Source: Owenia fusiformis
Lineage: Eukaryota > Annelida > Polychaeta > Sabellida > Oweniidae
DNA: 64,000 nucleotides
Assembly: GCA_903813345.2 (NCBI GenBank)
Contig: CAIIXF020000002.1
Coordinates: 13,414,150-13,478,149 of the forward strand
Direction: 5' to 3'
In this document: in pieces, positions 1-10,690 of the stretch
Layout of the letters: each line of letters starts with the position of its first letter
Position numbering within the stretch: position 1 is the stretch's first letter
The notes under the pieces: model-generated
Told to the model about the DNA's origin: nothing
What the model saw: only the letters and a program-made list of their open reading frames with translations
Databases searched by the model: none
Position numbers and translations under genes: made by a program

Positions 1-1958
1 CAAACCTGATTTACTTTGGGCTATGTACGGAATGTCAATTTTCGGACTAGCTGTAAATCGCACTGGTAGCAGCGACTAGTTTGATATATTGTGAGACGTT
101 TATGTATACATTTTTACATTTGCCCTACAGAGGACTTGTTGATTGGTCAGTCTATTCGTGAGATATTGAGTATCTAATTTGACATACAAGTCTGATTTAC
201 CTTGGGCTATGTACGGAATGTCAATTTTCGGACCAGCTGTACATCGCACTGGTAGCAGCGACTAGTTTGATACATGTGAGACGTTTATGTATATATTTTT
301 ACGTTTGCCAAAGGAGCGATGTATCGATTGACTTCTCTGTTAGGGGGATATATAATATCCAATTCGTCTTAAATCGCGTATGCAATTTGCGCTCTTGACG
401 AAATGTCAATTTTCCGACCAGTCGTATGTCACACGGCTACATGCCAGTCCTTTACAATTTTGTTAGACGTTTAAGTATATATTTTGGAGTATGCTCTTGA
501 ATGGATTGAATGAATGATGTTCCAGTTCGTGATATATTTTATATCTAATTCGTCTTAAATCTATTATGCGGTTTGTGCTCTGGAGGAAATGTCAATTTTC
601 GGACCAGTTGTACGTAACGCTGGTGGCATTATGATATTTGTTATTTAGTAAGTTGTTAAATAAGTTGATAAATTTTTACATTTGACCTACCGAGGACTTG
701 TTGATTGGTCATTCTATTCCTGAGATATTGAGTACCTAATTTGTCATACAAGTCTGATTTACTTTGGGCTATGAACGGAATGTCAATTTTCGGACCAGCT
801 GTACATCGCACTGGTAGCAGCGACTAGTTTGATATATTGTGAGACGTTCATGTATGTATTTTTACGTTTGCCAAAGGAGGGATGTATCGATTGACTTCTC
901 TGTTAGGGATTTATATAATATATCCAATTCGTCTTAAATCTATGATGCAGTGTGCTCTGGAGGAAATGTCAATTTTCGGACCAGTCGTACGTAACGCTGG
1001 TGGTAGCATGATATTTTTTATTTAGTGAGATGTTTCAGGATACATTTTTACATTTGACCTACCGAGGACTTGTTGATTGGTCATTCTATTCGTGAGATAT
1101 TGAGTATCTAACTTGTCATACAAGTCTGATTTACTTTGGGCTATGGACGGAATGTCAATTTTCGGACCAGCTGAACATCGCACTGGTAGCAGCGACTAGT
1201 TTGATATATTGTGAGACGTTTATGTATATATTTTTACGTTTGCCAAAGGAGGGATGTATCGATTGACTTCTCTGTTAGGGTGATATATAACATCCAATTC
1301 GTCTTAAATCGCTTATGCAATTTGCGCTTTTGACGAAATGTCAATATTCCGACCAGTCGTACGTCACACTGCTACATACCAGTCTTTTGCAATTTTGTGA
1401 GACGTTTAAGTATATATTTTGGAGTATGCTCTTGAATGGATTTAATGAATGATGTTCCCGTTCGTGATATATTTTATATCTAATTCGCCTTAAATCTATG
1501 ATGCAGTTTTGTGCTCTGGAGGAAATGTCAATTTTCGGAGCAGTCGTACGTAACGCTGGTGGCAGCATGATATTTGTTATTTAGTGAGATGTGTCCGGAT
1601 ACATTTTTACATTTGCCCTACCGAGGACTTGTTGATTGGTCATTCTATTTGTGAGATATTGAGTTTCTGATTTGTCATACAAGTCTGATTTACTTTGGGC
1701 TATGTATGGAATGTCAATTTTCGAACCAGCTGTACATCGCACTGGTAGCAGCGACTAGTTTGATATATTGTGAGACGCTTATGTATATATTTTTACGTTT
1801 GCCAAAGGAGGGATGTACATGTATCGATTGACTTCTCTGTTAAGGGGATATATAATATAAAATTCGTCTTAAATCGCTTATGCAATTTGTGCTCTTGACG
1901 AAATGTCAATTTTCCGACCAGTCGTACGTCACACTGCTACATGCCAGTCCTTTGCAAT
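1..1958. repeat. ~186-bp satellite array with three monomer types (edge of array)
   Basis: The core AATGTCAATTTTC recurs at 31, 217, 402, 588, 779, 965, 1151, 1337, 1524, 1710 and 1902, giving spacings of 185-192 and mostly 186 bp. Monomers fall into three types by flanking sequence: A (GGGCTATG..CGGAATGTC, CAGCTGTACATCGCAC), B (GCTCTTGACGAAATGTC, CGTCACAC) and C (GCTCTGGAGGAAATGTC, CGTAACGCTGG). Their order is A A B C A C A B C A B. The array runs off the left edge and stops abruptly inside a B monomer near 1958. Monomer length is close to a nucleosome repeat. No coding potential is seen. Confidence 0.9.
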
Positions 1959-2040
1959 CCAATGGGGAAACATTAGAATCCTCGGAATGATTATGAAAAA
2001 ACGAGGATTTTCGGTACATAACCCAATATACCACCATATG

Positions 2041-2060
2041 CAGTGGCGTAGCCAGGATTT
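2041..2060 (+). mobile_element. hAT-like terminus, single end
   Basis: CAGTGGCGTAGCCAGGATTT matches the CAGTGGCGTA-type terminal repeat common in animal hAT elements and their MITEs. No inverted partner was seen nearby to the right, so this is a relic or a truncated copy. A CTACGCCACTG end of the same type lies far away at 30091-30104. Confidence 0.4.
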
Positions 2061-2466
2061 GGTGACCAGAGGTTCAATTTTTTATATTATCCACAAATCT
2101 CCACCTTCATTGAGGTTCCTCATATAAAACCATTTTTGTAATTTTCTTACATACAATTTACACCCCCTCTAAAAGTGTGTCAACCATAAACTCCCTCCAT
2201 GGAGTGTTTAAGCCTCCTTATGTTTGAATTATTATTCGTATAATATGTACAGTGTAAAGAAAAAACTGTTCTATTGATGGAAAAAATTAATTGACATCAT
2301 GTTCGATAGCTCCATTTTGTTTTGGCAAGATACAATTGAATTTGAAAAAGTTAGCCAATTTGATTTTCTATGTTAAAATAGTTTTTGGTGAATCTTTTAC
2401 TCATAGATATCCTGAAATCTGAAGGCAAGATCATGATTTTAATATTACATTTGTTTGGGTACACCC

Positions 2467-2526
2467 CAGTTTTCTGAAACCTAGTTGTCCGAAATCCAGT
2501 TGTCCGAAACCCATTACTCCGAAAAA
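2467..2526. repeat. 15-bp microtandem, four copies
   Basis: Four degenerate copies of CAGTTGTCCGAAACC follow one another. One copy is TTCTGAAA and the last is TACTCCGAAA. No function is apparent. Confidence 0.7.
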
Positions 2527-3279
2527 TATAGTCATAATTTACCAGAGAAAGGGGGACGTACTTAAGCTTAGGGCAGTTCCATGCCAAATTAATGGCATGT
2601 ACGCATTCTGATGTTCATAGATCTCTCTCTCTCACTTTGAAAATTTGATTTAACGAAATCCAAATCAAGAGTTAACATAGCTAAGTTTAAGTTCAAATCC
2701 TAACATTAGTATGCATCTTTTTAAAACGAGCTACTTTAAGGAGATAGACTTGAGAGTTCACACAAAGTTCACACAAAGATATGTCAAATTCTGAAACATG
2801 CAATTCCCTCAATTTAATACAGAGATTATGATTTTTCTAAAAAGAAATTCCAAATCAAGAGGAGTGTTCATTCATAATGACTTTATGAACTTACATTTAG
2901 TTACTGGATTGAAGAATAAATATTTTCGAAGAATGTAATATTTATTTCACCATGGCGCACAAAAAGTCTTTATGGCTACGTGAATACGACAATAGAAATG
3001 ACAGATGATAATTAGTAATAAGTGATGTAATAAAATGAAACATAGGCTGAAATTCCAAAACGACCAAATTGAAATAACACGATATCTAATATTGTACTTT
3101 GTAGGCTCTAAAATTAGACCTTTTCAAATTGCAATGCCTTACAACAAAGAACACCTACTATAGCGCTGAAAATACCCATTTGTTCTTTCGTTGAATTGAA
3201 AATAAAAAATTCAAAATTCAAATTCAATTTCCAGCATAGGTGACCCCAAAAACGTCACCCCTTAATTTGGGAATAACTA

Positions 3280-3875
3280 CAGGGTGGGCCAAAAAACGCC
3301 ACTTTTTTCAAGACACTACAACTTTTTTATTTTCCAGCCTATATACCCCAAAGTTTGCAGTTATATAATGCCAGGGGTTCTTAGTAATAATATAATGTAA
3401 CAAGTCAACTTGGATTATATTTGATTTAAAAGAGAAGTTCAATTGGTCCACCACCCTATTTGATGATATATTTTAGTTTTAGTCGCCTTGCTGATATAGC
3501 AGTATCAATGAAATGTTAGCTAAGTTTTTTCAACCTGTCTTAATTGTCAGCTTTAGTTGAGCAATTTTTTAGATTGGGTCCCTGGAGACCTTCCCATACC
3601 CTATACTCATTGGGATTTGCATAAGGGCTATTAGCTTAGCGATCATCAGGCCATATCAGTTCAGGAACACTTTGCAAATTATGCTTATATCTCATGGGAA
3701 ACCACATGTTTAAGTGAGACACTGGTGACATATTTTATTCAAGTAAAAGTGTTCAATTCATGATCCATGGCTAGATAACAGCCTCAAGTTTCATTTGGTA
3801 TGCAAATTATGATTTTGCATCAAATATTAAAAAGTTATAGCATTTTGAAAAAGTGGCGTTTTTTGGCCCACCCTG
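3280..3875. mobile_element. Tc1/mariner-like MITE, 596 bp
   Basis: The left end CAGGGTGGGCCAAAAAACGC (continuing CACTTTTT) is matched by its reverse complement at 3846-3875 over about 28 bp. TA dinucleotides flank both ends (3278-3279 and 3876-3877), as for Tc1/mariner insertions. The CAGGGTG start is typical of mariner-type termini. There is no transposase ORF, so it is non-autonomous. Confidence 0.8.
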
Positions 3876-3877
3876 TA

Positions 3878-3960
3878 CAGGGTTAAACACACAGACCACT
3901 ACTTTTGAATAACTCTCTCAAAAGTTATATTTCAGAAAATAGCCAAAACAACATGTGATT
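3878..3960 (+). mobile_element. terminus of a second mariner-like repeat
   Basis: CAGGGTTAAACACACAGACC begins directly after the TA of the preceding MITE. The next ~50 bp (TTTTGAATAACTCTCTCAA..) resemble the left end of the element at 27531. The other end was not found. The MITE at 3280 may have inserted at or next to this terminus. Confidence 0.35.
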
Positions 3961-5505
3961 ACTGTCTGAAATATATTTTGCAATACTTTCCCTCCTGTTT
4001 TTTTACCTTTTTACCTCCCTCCATCTGTCAAAATCAGAATCGCAATTTTTAACATTTTCTCTAGATGGCGTATTCAACAGGTGAGATATTTTGATTTTCT
4101 CGACGGATTTTGATTCATACTTATTTCACCGACAGATGACATAATTATGTATGATGGTACGATAACAAAACATGGCCACAGATCTTAATTTTCTCTAAGA
4201 CAGATCACTTCTTTTGAGAAACACATGTTATTGCATTTGGTTATGTAGAATATCATTACTTTTATATGAATAGATGACGTGTTTGGTGGACACATTCATT
4301 AGACATTTAACTATGGCAAGAGGAGGAATGCCCCAGAACTTTAGAGATGACAGACATTATTACGTCGCTTACTTGCCATCTTCGTTTGTTAGATTTTTCA
4401 GCAGCTAGTTTAAGAATACTTCAATTCGTTTTCATGTTTTAATCGACTTAATCAATGATTTCTATATGAACCAAATAAATGTTTACATGTATTGAGGCAT
4501 GAATCAACATTTACCTTAATTTTTTTAGTTCTGGACTTTTCTTGGAAGAGAAGATATACTATAAAGTGTAATTAACATACAACGCAAAGAATGTACATAT
4601 TTGGACATCAAAGGGTTAAAACTATATTTTTCTTCAGGCAGATATAAGATTTACCAAATGGAGGATTATTTAATTATAATCTTTTTTTTAATTGATTGCT
4701 CTAAAAATCAGAGGTGTGGGTACATTTTTCTCACAGGCGGTTAAAAATGTTTCAAAGGTTTCAGATCCGGCAAAAAGAATTTACGATCTGTTCCATCAAA
4801 AAAGTAAGGACATTTTTTGTAATTAACTTCCTATGTGTTATTTGTCCGAGTATCGGTTTATAAAATGGGGAGGGAAAGTATCGCAACAGATTTAAGACGG
4901 TCATATGTTTGATTTGGGCTATTTTCTGAGGATTTAAACGGGTGCACATGTTAGTCCAATGTATTAATTCCAGGAATAGATAGTAAAATAGAATAGATAG
5001 TAAAATAATTTCGACTTTGAGACTTTGAAGAAAGAGGCAAACAGCCCACCCACATGTTTTTTCTGAAATATTGTCCTGATTTTCAACCCCTTCCACCCCT
5101 GCTTTTTCAATTTATGTTGCATCAATATGTTGAGTTTCGGCACACAATTAACCCATTTAAAGGAACAAGTAATTCCTGTAGAGGTTTTAAAGATATCCAT
5201 TTTGGTTGACCAAAATTAGCTTAAAGGAATGGATCGCACGAGTTTTCCCGATGGGAAAATAACATTAGAAATGTTTTTTTTTCACTTTCTTCATTTCTTA
5301 TTCCTTTAAAGGTTAACCAGGTGTCAAAACACAACATATTGACATAATACCATTCGATGGTATGACTTATTACTTCATTCTGTTCCAACATCGGTTCAAT
5401 TTTGCATATTTTTGAAGAAAAGATAACAATTTCTAGAGTACCAAATAATATAATCTTAAGTGAAATGCAACATTCATGTCATATTTTGCATGGGTGTTAG
5501 CGTCA
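3961..5505. other. gene-free AT-rich stretch
   Basis: Only short open frames without signal peptide, domain or convincing splice sites. I see nothing assignable. Confidence 0.55.
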
Positions 5506-5578
5506 TATTAGAGATTTTACATTTTGGCATGCCAACCTAAGGTCCTTACCATGGCATGGGTGCACTAAGGTCATATCA
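5506..5578 (+). repeat. outer inverted-repeat arm, left
   Basis: TTAGAGATTTTACATTTTGG continuing into CATGCC recurs in reverse complement at 8326-8356. Weaker similarity continues inward for about 45 bp (..CTAAGGTCAT..). The pair encloses 2.85 kb of foldback and minisatellite DNA. Confidence 0.6.
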
Positions 5579-5925
5579 CTTTTGGAAGAGTTTATTTTCA
5601 TTCAAAAGGTAGTATAGGAGTCGATACATTTTATAAGCACAACATTTGAATACACACTCAGTGGAGTCAGTTACTTGAATAAAACCTAGACATTGCAAAT
5701 CTATATAGTAATGCATTAGTATAGTATATAATTTATCAATTGTGCAAAAGACCCCATGCAGAACAGTTCTAGTGATAAAGACAATCTTCCCATTACAAAC
5801 CAAAGGCTTTACCAAAATGCCCAAAAAATCACTATTGATTTTTCTATTATTGCAGACATTTATGGTTAGTTTATTGACTAAATTTCACAAACAGGCACAA
5901 TTCTAAAAAATCTTACTTGGAAATA

Positions 5926-6571
5926 CAAATTAAGGTGCTATAGAAGTTAACAGGAAATGACAAAACAAAAAATGTCAAAACCATGCTGGATTTTGAATTT
6001 TTTTTGAATCAAGATAACAGAGTGCTGTTTGGACCTCCAGTCAGTTTAATTAGTTCCACATATCATTTACATGACTGGGAACACAAGGAAAATGATCAGA
6101 ATGACCATAAACATGATGAAATAACCTTTTCAGCCCTCTGAAAATGTGACTGAAAAATAGCTAAGAGTAGGTGCTCAGGAAAGGTCACTGAAGAGAATCT
6201 TTTGACTTTTTCAGAAAATGTGCCCAATATATTACTCTAAATGATACAATTTAAAAAAAATTCATATCATTCTCAGAAAAAGAAAAAAAAGAAAAAAAAA
6301 ACTGAATTTAAAATCAATCTATTTTCCTTTTAACTACAGCAATTATTGTTTCAGACAATTTTTTAAAATTTCAAAGATTGCATCATTTAGAGCAATATAT
6401 TAGACACATTTTCTGAAAAAATCAAGAGAGTCTGTTCATTGACCTTTCCTGAGCACCTACCTTTAGCTATTTTTCAGTCACATTTTCAAAAAAAATTCAA
6501 AATCCAGCATGGTTTTGACATTTTTTGTTTTGTCATTTCTGTTAACTTACATAGCACCTTAAATTACAAAT
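5926..6571. repeat. foldback element with ~210-bp arms
   Basis: The segment from GGTGCTATAGAAGTTAACAG through ATGTCAAAACCATGC to CTGAAAAATAGCTAA.. AGGAAAGGTCA.. CAGAAAATGTG.. recurs in reverse complement at about 6355-6571. The left arm carries about 140 bp absent from the right arm (roughly 6004-6140). The centre is A-rich (6250-6340). Arms are roughly 85-90% alike by eye. No coding sequence. Confidence 0.75.
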
Positions 6572-6599
6572 TAAAATGTGTTGCATGAAACACATTGAT

Positions 6600-7300
6600 T
6601 AATTTGTTCATACAAACTGGAGAAAGTATATAATCTGGGTTCTCCACTTTCAATGAACACATTTTTTTGTACTTTCTCCTGCATGTATGAACAAATATTT
6701 TGTGTCCATTCTCCAACATGCATAAGCCAGTAAGCAAATGATTTGTACTTTCTCCATTGTGCATGAACCAAAACGTTGTTCATTCTCTTCCGTGTTTTCA
6801 ATATTTTGTTAATTAATCAATGTGTCAGAACGAATAAAATGTACCTAAACCAGTGAGTATGAACGAATTTAATGTACTACAATATCTATAATGTGTATGA
6901 AAAGACATTACGCTCTTTCTCCAGTATGGACATGTATATGAACCAACACGCCTGTGTATATACTTTCTCCAGTATGTATGAACAAATATCATGTACTCCA
7001 TTGTTTATGAACACACATTTTGTATGAACAAATACTATGTATTTTCTCCATTGTGTATGAACGTACAGAGTATTGGTTAAATAACTAGTGAAAGTACATA
7101 ATATTTGCTCATACACACTGGAGAAAGTACATGATATTTGTCAATACACACAGTTAAAATTTATTGTTTCATATATACACTGGAAAAATATAAATAGTAG
7201 TCCATACACACATACACAGAAAGTAAATAAAACAATAAAATATTGGTTTAGGCACATGGGCAATTAACCTAGTTTCGGTTCATACATACTGGAGAAAGTA
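6600..7300. repeat. eroded 34-42-bp minisatellite with an orientation switch
   Basis: TTCTCC..TGTATGAACAAAT recurs at about 6640, 6674, 6709, 6750, 6783, 6917, 6965 and 7044. From about 7091 the same motif appears in the opposite orientation (CATACACACTGGAGAAAGTA). CACACTGGAGAAA would encode the HTGEK zinc-finger linker, but the spacing is near 42 bp rather than 84 and no Cys/His framework survives, so I call it a minisatellite. Confidence 0.55.
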
Positions 7301-7309
7301 TACACAGAG

Positions 7310-7535
7310 GAGTGTGACTCAGAAAATGTGACTCAAAAACAGTTAAAAGTTGGACTTTTAGAAAGGTCACCGGACAGAAAGTGTGCCAAAATATATTATT
7401 TGAAATTATAGAAGCTTTTGAAAATTTGAATTCATTCCTAAAAATAGAAAAAATGAGAAAACTGCTTAAGGTCCTAGGACATTTATGATTTAGAGTAATA
7501 TATTGGGCACATTTTCTGAGAAGTCTTTCACATAA
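7310..7535. repeat. second, diverged foldback of the 5926 family
   Basis: AGAAAATGTGACTCAAAAACAG..GAAAGGTCACCGG..GTGCCAAAATATATTA faces an inverted partner ATTTAGAGTAATATATTGGG..CACATTTTCTGAG at 7489-7525. It resembles the inner part of the 5926-6571 arms. Together the two foldbacks flank the minisatellite. Confidence 0.55.
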
Positions 7536-7991
7536 TGTTTAGGGTCATTTATTCATACAAACTAGAGAGAGTATGAGAATATTGATTAATCCAATCTGAG
7601 TAATATGATAGATAGTTGGTTCCTCAAAAAGAGAGGTTTACTTAGATTTTGAATATCAAATAGATTTGGATCAAGTGTTATAAAGAATCTGATCTTCTTA
7701 ACTTACTTAACTTCGAGCATGCAGATAAATATTCAATGGATTTACATAAAATGCAGAGTTCCTGTGACAATGGCATTTATTTTTAATGATCAAGAAAGTA
7801 CTTTGCACCCTCCCGCCAAGTTAGGAAGAAGCCAGAGCTTTAATTCTGGTACACATCGCATCTAGAAACATGTCTGTGTCTATCATGTAAGAAGAGAGGG
7901 TCAAGGTATTCCATGATGGAGCATTTTGGAAACCCTTCTTAGAAATTGCTATGCTGAAAATGGGCTATTGGTATACACTGTGTGTACAAGT

Positions 7992-8095
7992 AATGCAGAT
8001 TGCTCCGATTTTCACTACGGCGCAATGCCGATTGAGTATTTTGTTCAAAATTGAATACAATATTGAACAAACGGAGCAAATGTGACCCAGGCATC
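7992..8095. mobile_element. short palindromic MITE, copy 1
   Basis: It starts TGCTCCGATTTTCACTACGG, continues ATTGAGTATTTTGTTCAA.. AATATTGAACAAA and ends GGAGCAAATGTGACCCAGGC. The ends are inverted repeats. The same family occurs at 9491-9559 (partial) and 26535-26673 (longest). Confidence 0.65.
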
Positions 8096-8284
8096 AGTGT
8101 AGTATGAATTTATTTTGTTAGGATGCCAGTCAGAGCTCTTGATGCAAGTACTAAGTTTGCATGTCAACCATGGCCAATTAGAAAAGTGCACCCCTTCTAT
8201 ATGATAATATAAACCCTTCCTACACCTTGGTTTAGCTTTGGATCACTATCCTATCACTATGTGGCAGAAATGCATTCTGATTGG

Positions 8285-8356
8285 ATACAAATGATCACAT
8301 GACTTAGTTCACCAAGGTATCAGGAAATGGCATGCCAAAATGTAAAATCTCTATTA
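8285..8356 (-). repeat. outer inverted-repeat arm, right
   Basis: Reverse complement of 5506-5578: GGCATGCCAAAATGTAAAAT followed by CTCTAATA-type sequence. See the left arm. Confidence 0.6.
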
Positions 8357-9311
8357 GGCCTTGTCCAAGGTTTTGCAATTCGACAAGTTTCAGTGGTCTA
8401 TCTCCTTATGGCCATTTTACAAAACATGCCATAAAAATTGGGCGTCGTGTCTTGAGGCGAACTTGAATCTATAGGGCTTAGTTAATGTTCACAGCACGAG
8501 CATAAACATCTTGCGTTATGGCTCTCATCTTCCTTCTTATCTCTTGTTTTAATGTTTCAAGGGTTGTTAGTGTAAAAATAGGCCTACAGATAAAATTCTG
8601 GTGGGATTTATGTCCAGTCAGTGAGGCACATTTCAGCATTCTGAGCATGTTTTGTGAAAGGCCATGAAATCGTGGCTATTAGCAGATCAATGATACTAAG
8701 TAGAATGAAAGAACATTGAACAAATAGTTTTACATTTGGGTGAGCTACCTTTTTTGGCTCACCCTGTGCTATGAGTTTGGCCTTTGATTTTTTCATTTAA
8801 TTGATTTTAAATAAACGCGCTGTATTCAAAATAACTCATTTTATTCATTCATGATTAAGAAATACATTTATATACATGTAATGTCCATTTTGATTCAATA
8901 ATCAATATAGATTTTGCACATATTCATAAATTTTTGCATTTGATATTCACAGCGAAACATTAAGGAATAACAGCACACAAGAAGGCTATAGCATTAAATT
9001 GAAATTTTTAACATAGTAATACACATAAATATGGTTCTACATTTAAATAAATTTTATGATCGAACATAGTATTACACATAATAATACATTTTTATTCCAA
9101 AAATAGCATGAATATGAGTTATTTACTCAACAAAATCTACCAACTAGTTTAGAACTATGTATCAAGTCCCATGGATGATTTATGCTTTCTGCTACAGAGG
9201 TCAATGTGTAAGATATATTGGACAAATTTAGCATGTCGAATATTGATACAATCCTATAGACTCGTAGATAGTCTGCATGTGCAAAGTCATCAATTTGTCA
9301 ATTGAAGCAGT
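8357..9311. other. gene-free stretch
   Basis: No gene is recognised. CACAGGGTGAGCCAAAAAAG in reverse complement at about 8750-8775 looks like one mariner-type terminus without a partner. Confidence 0.5.
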
Positions 9312-9389
9312 TCATGGCAAGATAGTATATAAATGTAGATGCTGCAGACATGTAGCACAAATGTTCTCTTCAAGGTAAGAGGAGTTAGC
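9312..9389 (-). pseudogene. diverged single copy of exon-like block E3
   Basis: Reading leftwards on the minus strand, TTATTTTCAG is followed by an open frame starting ANSSYLEENICATCLQHL and ending at a TGA (25 residues). It matches the E3 block of the 2.7-kb array downstream, but lacks a 38-bp segment found in every array copy. Because 38 is not a multiple of three, the downstream frame differs between this copy and the array. It may be the single-copy ancestor of E3 or an independent relic. Coding status is unproven. Confidence 0.4.
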
Positions 9390-9490
9390 CTGAAAATAAT
9401 AAAAAAAAGATCAAAATTATGATTTAATTTTTGAATGCTCTGAATGATCTTTTATAAATACTAGCTAAACTGTTTTTGATGTTATAAAAA

Positions 9491-9559
9491 TACAATACAA
9501 TATTGAACAAAACACTCAATCAGGCTGGTGCCCGCCGATGGATCGGAGCGAATGTGAAA
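9491..9559. mobile_element. short palindromic MITE, partial copy 2
   Basis: AATATTGAACAAAACACTCA..CCGATGGATCGGAGCGAATG corresponds to the right half of the 26535-26673 element. The left half is missing. Confidence 0.6.
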
Positions 9560-9899
9560 TTAATTACTATTGAAAATGGATTCTTACAATTATCTCCCAA
9601 ATTAATCTACATTTTGAGTCTCGATCAACTTAAGATCTTCTGAGAAAATAAAGATTTCAATAAGGGTACCATTGACTTAAAATGGTGATGCATGTTCAAT
9701 GGTCTCAACGAGTATATTTACGTAGGAGAGTATTACTAGAATCCATTTTCAATAATTAGAATAGGGGTTCTTAAACAGGATATTAAAGTTTAAGCTTGAT
9801 GTAGGCCGGCCTACATTGTATTTGAAATTTTTGGTGAGTACTATTTTATGACAGGTTTAAACTTAAAGTTTGATTTGCTAGGCTCAGTACTGAAAAACT

Positions 9900-10117
9900 T
9901 CCTACTGCCAAATGTGTCATTATTGAATAATTATACTGAACCAGCAAAATCATCAAATGATAAAACATACCGAGTCATTCCTTTCATTGACTTTAGTAAA
10001 TGTTTCTCAGCCTTGGCAAGAGGTATGTAGATACAAATGCTGCAGATAGGTAGCACAAATTGTAGATTTTCTGTGGTTTTCCCTTTGTGGTTCTTTTTGT
10101 TCTCTCCAAGGCAAGAG
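9900..10117. repeat. array: diverged leading partial unit
   Basis: It aligns in pieces with the end of a full unit (ACTGAACCAGCAAAATCATC, then ATTCCTTTCATTGACTTTAG, then a single E3-half ending at 10125). The pieces are rearranged and more diverged than the inner units, as expected at the edge of an unequal-crossover array. Confidence 0.65.
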
Positions 10118-10347
10118 GACTGCACCTGAAAGTACATTTAAGGAAAAGATCAGCGATGGTTCAATTAAAAAGAAAGAAAACCCCGAAACTAAGCCCACAA
10201 TTTTAACATGAAAACCCAAAAGAAAAGACCCTTCAATCTACAACTGTAGCTAAAATGAACACAAGACTTCAGACCTTCAAAATTTAGATCTGGAGTAGTA
10301 CTTGAAGTCAACTTTAAAATTGAATCATTACTGAGTAAGTATTGGTC

Positions 10348-10403
10348 AACGAAATACAACACAATACAAAACTATACAATACAATACATTACAGTACAAT
10401 ACA
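10348..10403. repeat. TACAA microsatellite (first of seven)
   Basis: Imperfect (ATACA)n runs recur in each unit: 10348-10403, 12920-12980, 15609-15675, 18227-18292, 20922-20980 and 23657-23733, with a last one at 24620-24672 that ends the array. Length varies between copies, as expected for slippage. Confidence 0.85.
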
Positions 10404-10435
10404 CTACTAAGCACTAGATCCATGATCTTGTTCAT

Positions 10436-10690
10436 CTGGTTCGTTGCTTGTCTGGTTCGTTGCTTGTCTGGTTCGTTGGTTGTTTGGTTCGTTGGATGGA
10501 GTGTTGATTAGTTCGTTGATTAATTAGTTAGTTGGTTGGTTAGTTTTAACCTATTGGGTGGTCTGGTGGTTGTCTGGTTGGTTAGTTGGTTGGTTAGTAA
10601 GTAAGTTAGTTAATAGATTAAGCCTATTGGGTCATTGGTTGGTCGGTTGGATGTTCGGTAAGTTGGTTGGTTGGTTGTCTGGTTGTTTGA
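10436..10690 (+). repeat. GGTT/GTTG-rich strand-skewed tract (first of six)
   Basis: About 255 bp built of GGTTNGTT words (TCTGGTTCGTTGCTTG, GTTAGTTGGTTGGTTAG). The plus strand has almost no C or A runs. Equivalent tracts are at about 13010-13258, 15708-15980, 18320-18592, 21003-21262 and 23758-24013. The strong G+T skew would favour G-rich single-strand structures. Hydrophobic WLVGWLV-like translations come from the low complexity. Confidence 0.85.

Larger units (their letters stand above)
1959..3277. other. gene-free AT-rich stretch
   Basis: No exon-like sequence is recognised. It contains a lone hAT-like end (2041) and a 15-bp microtandem (2467-2526); otherwise nothing stands out. Confidence 0.6.
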
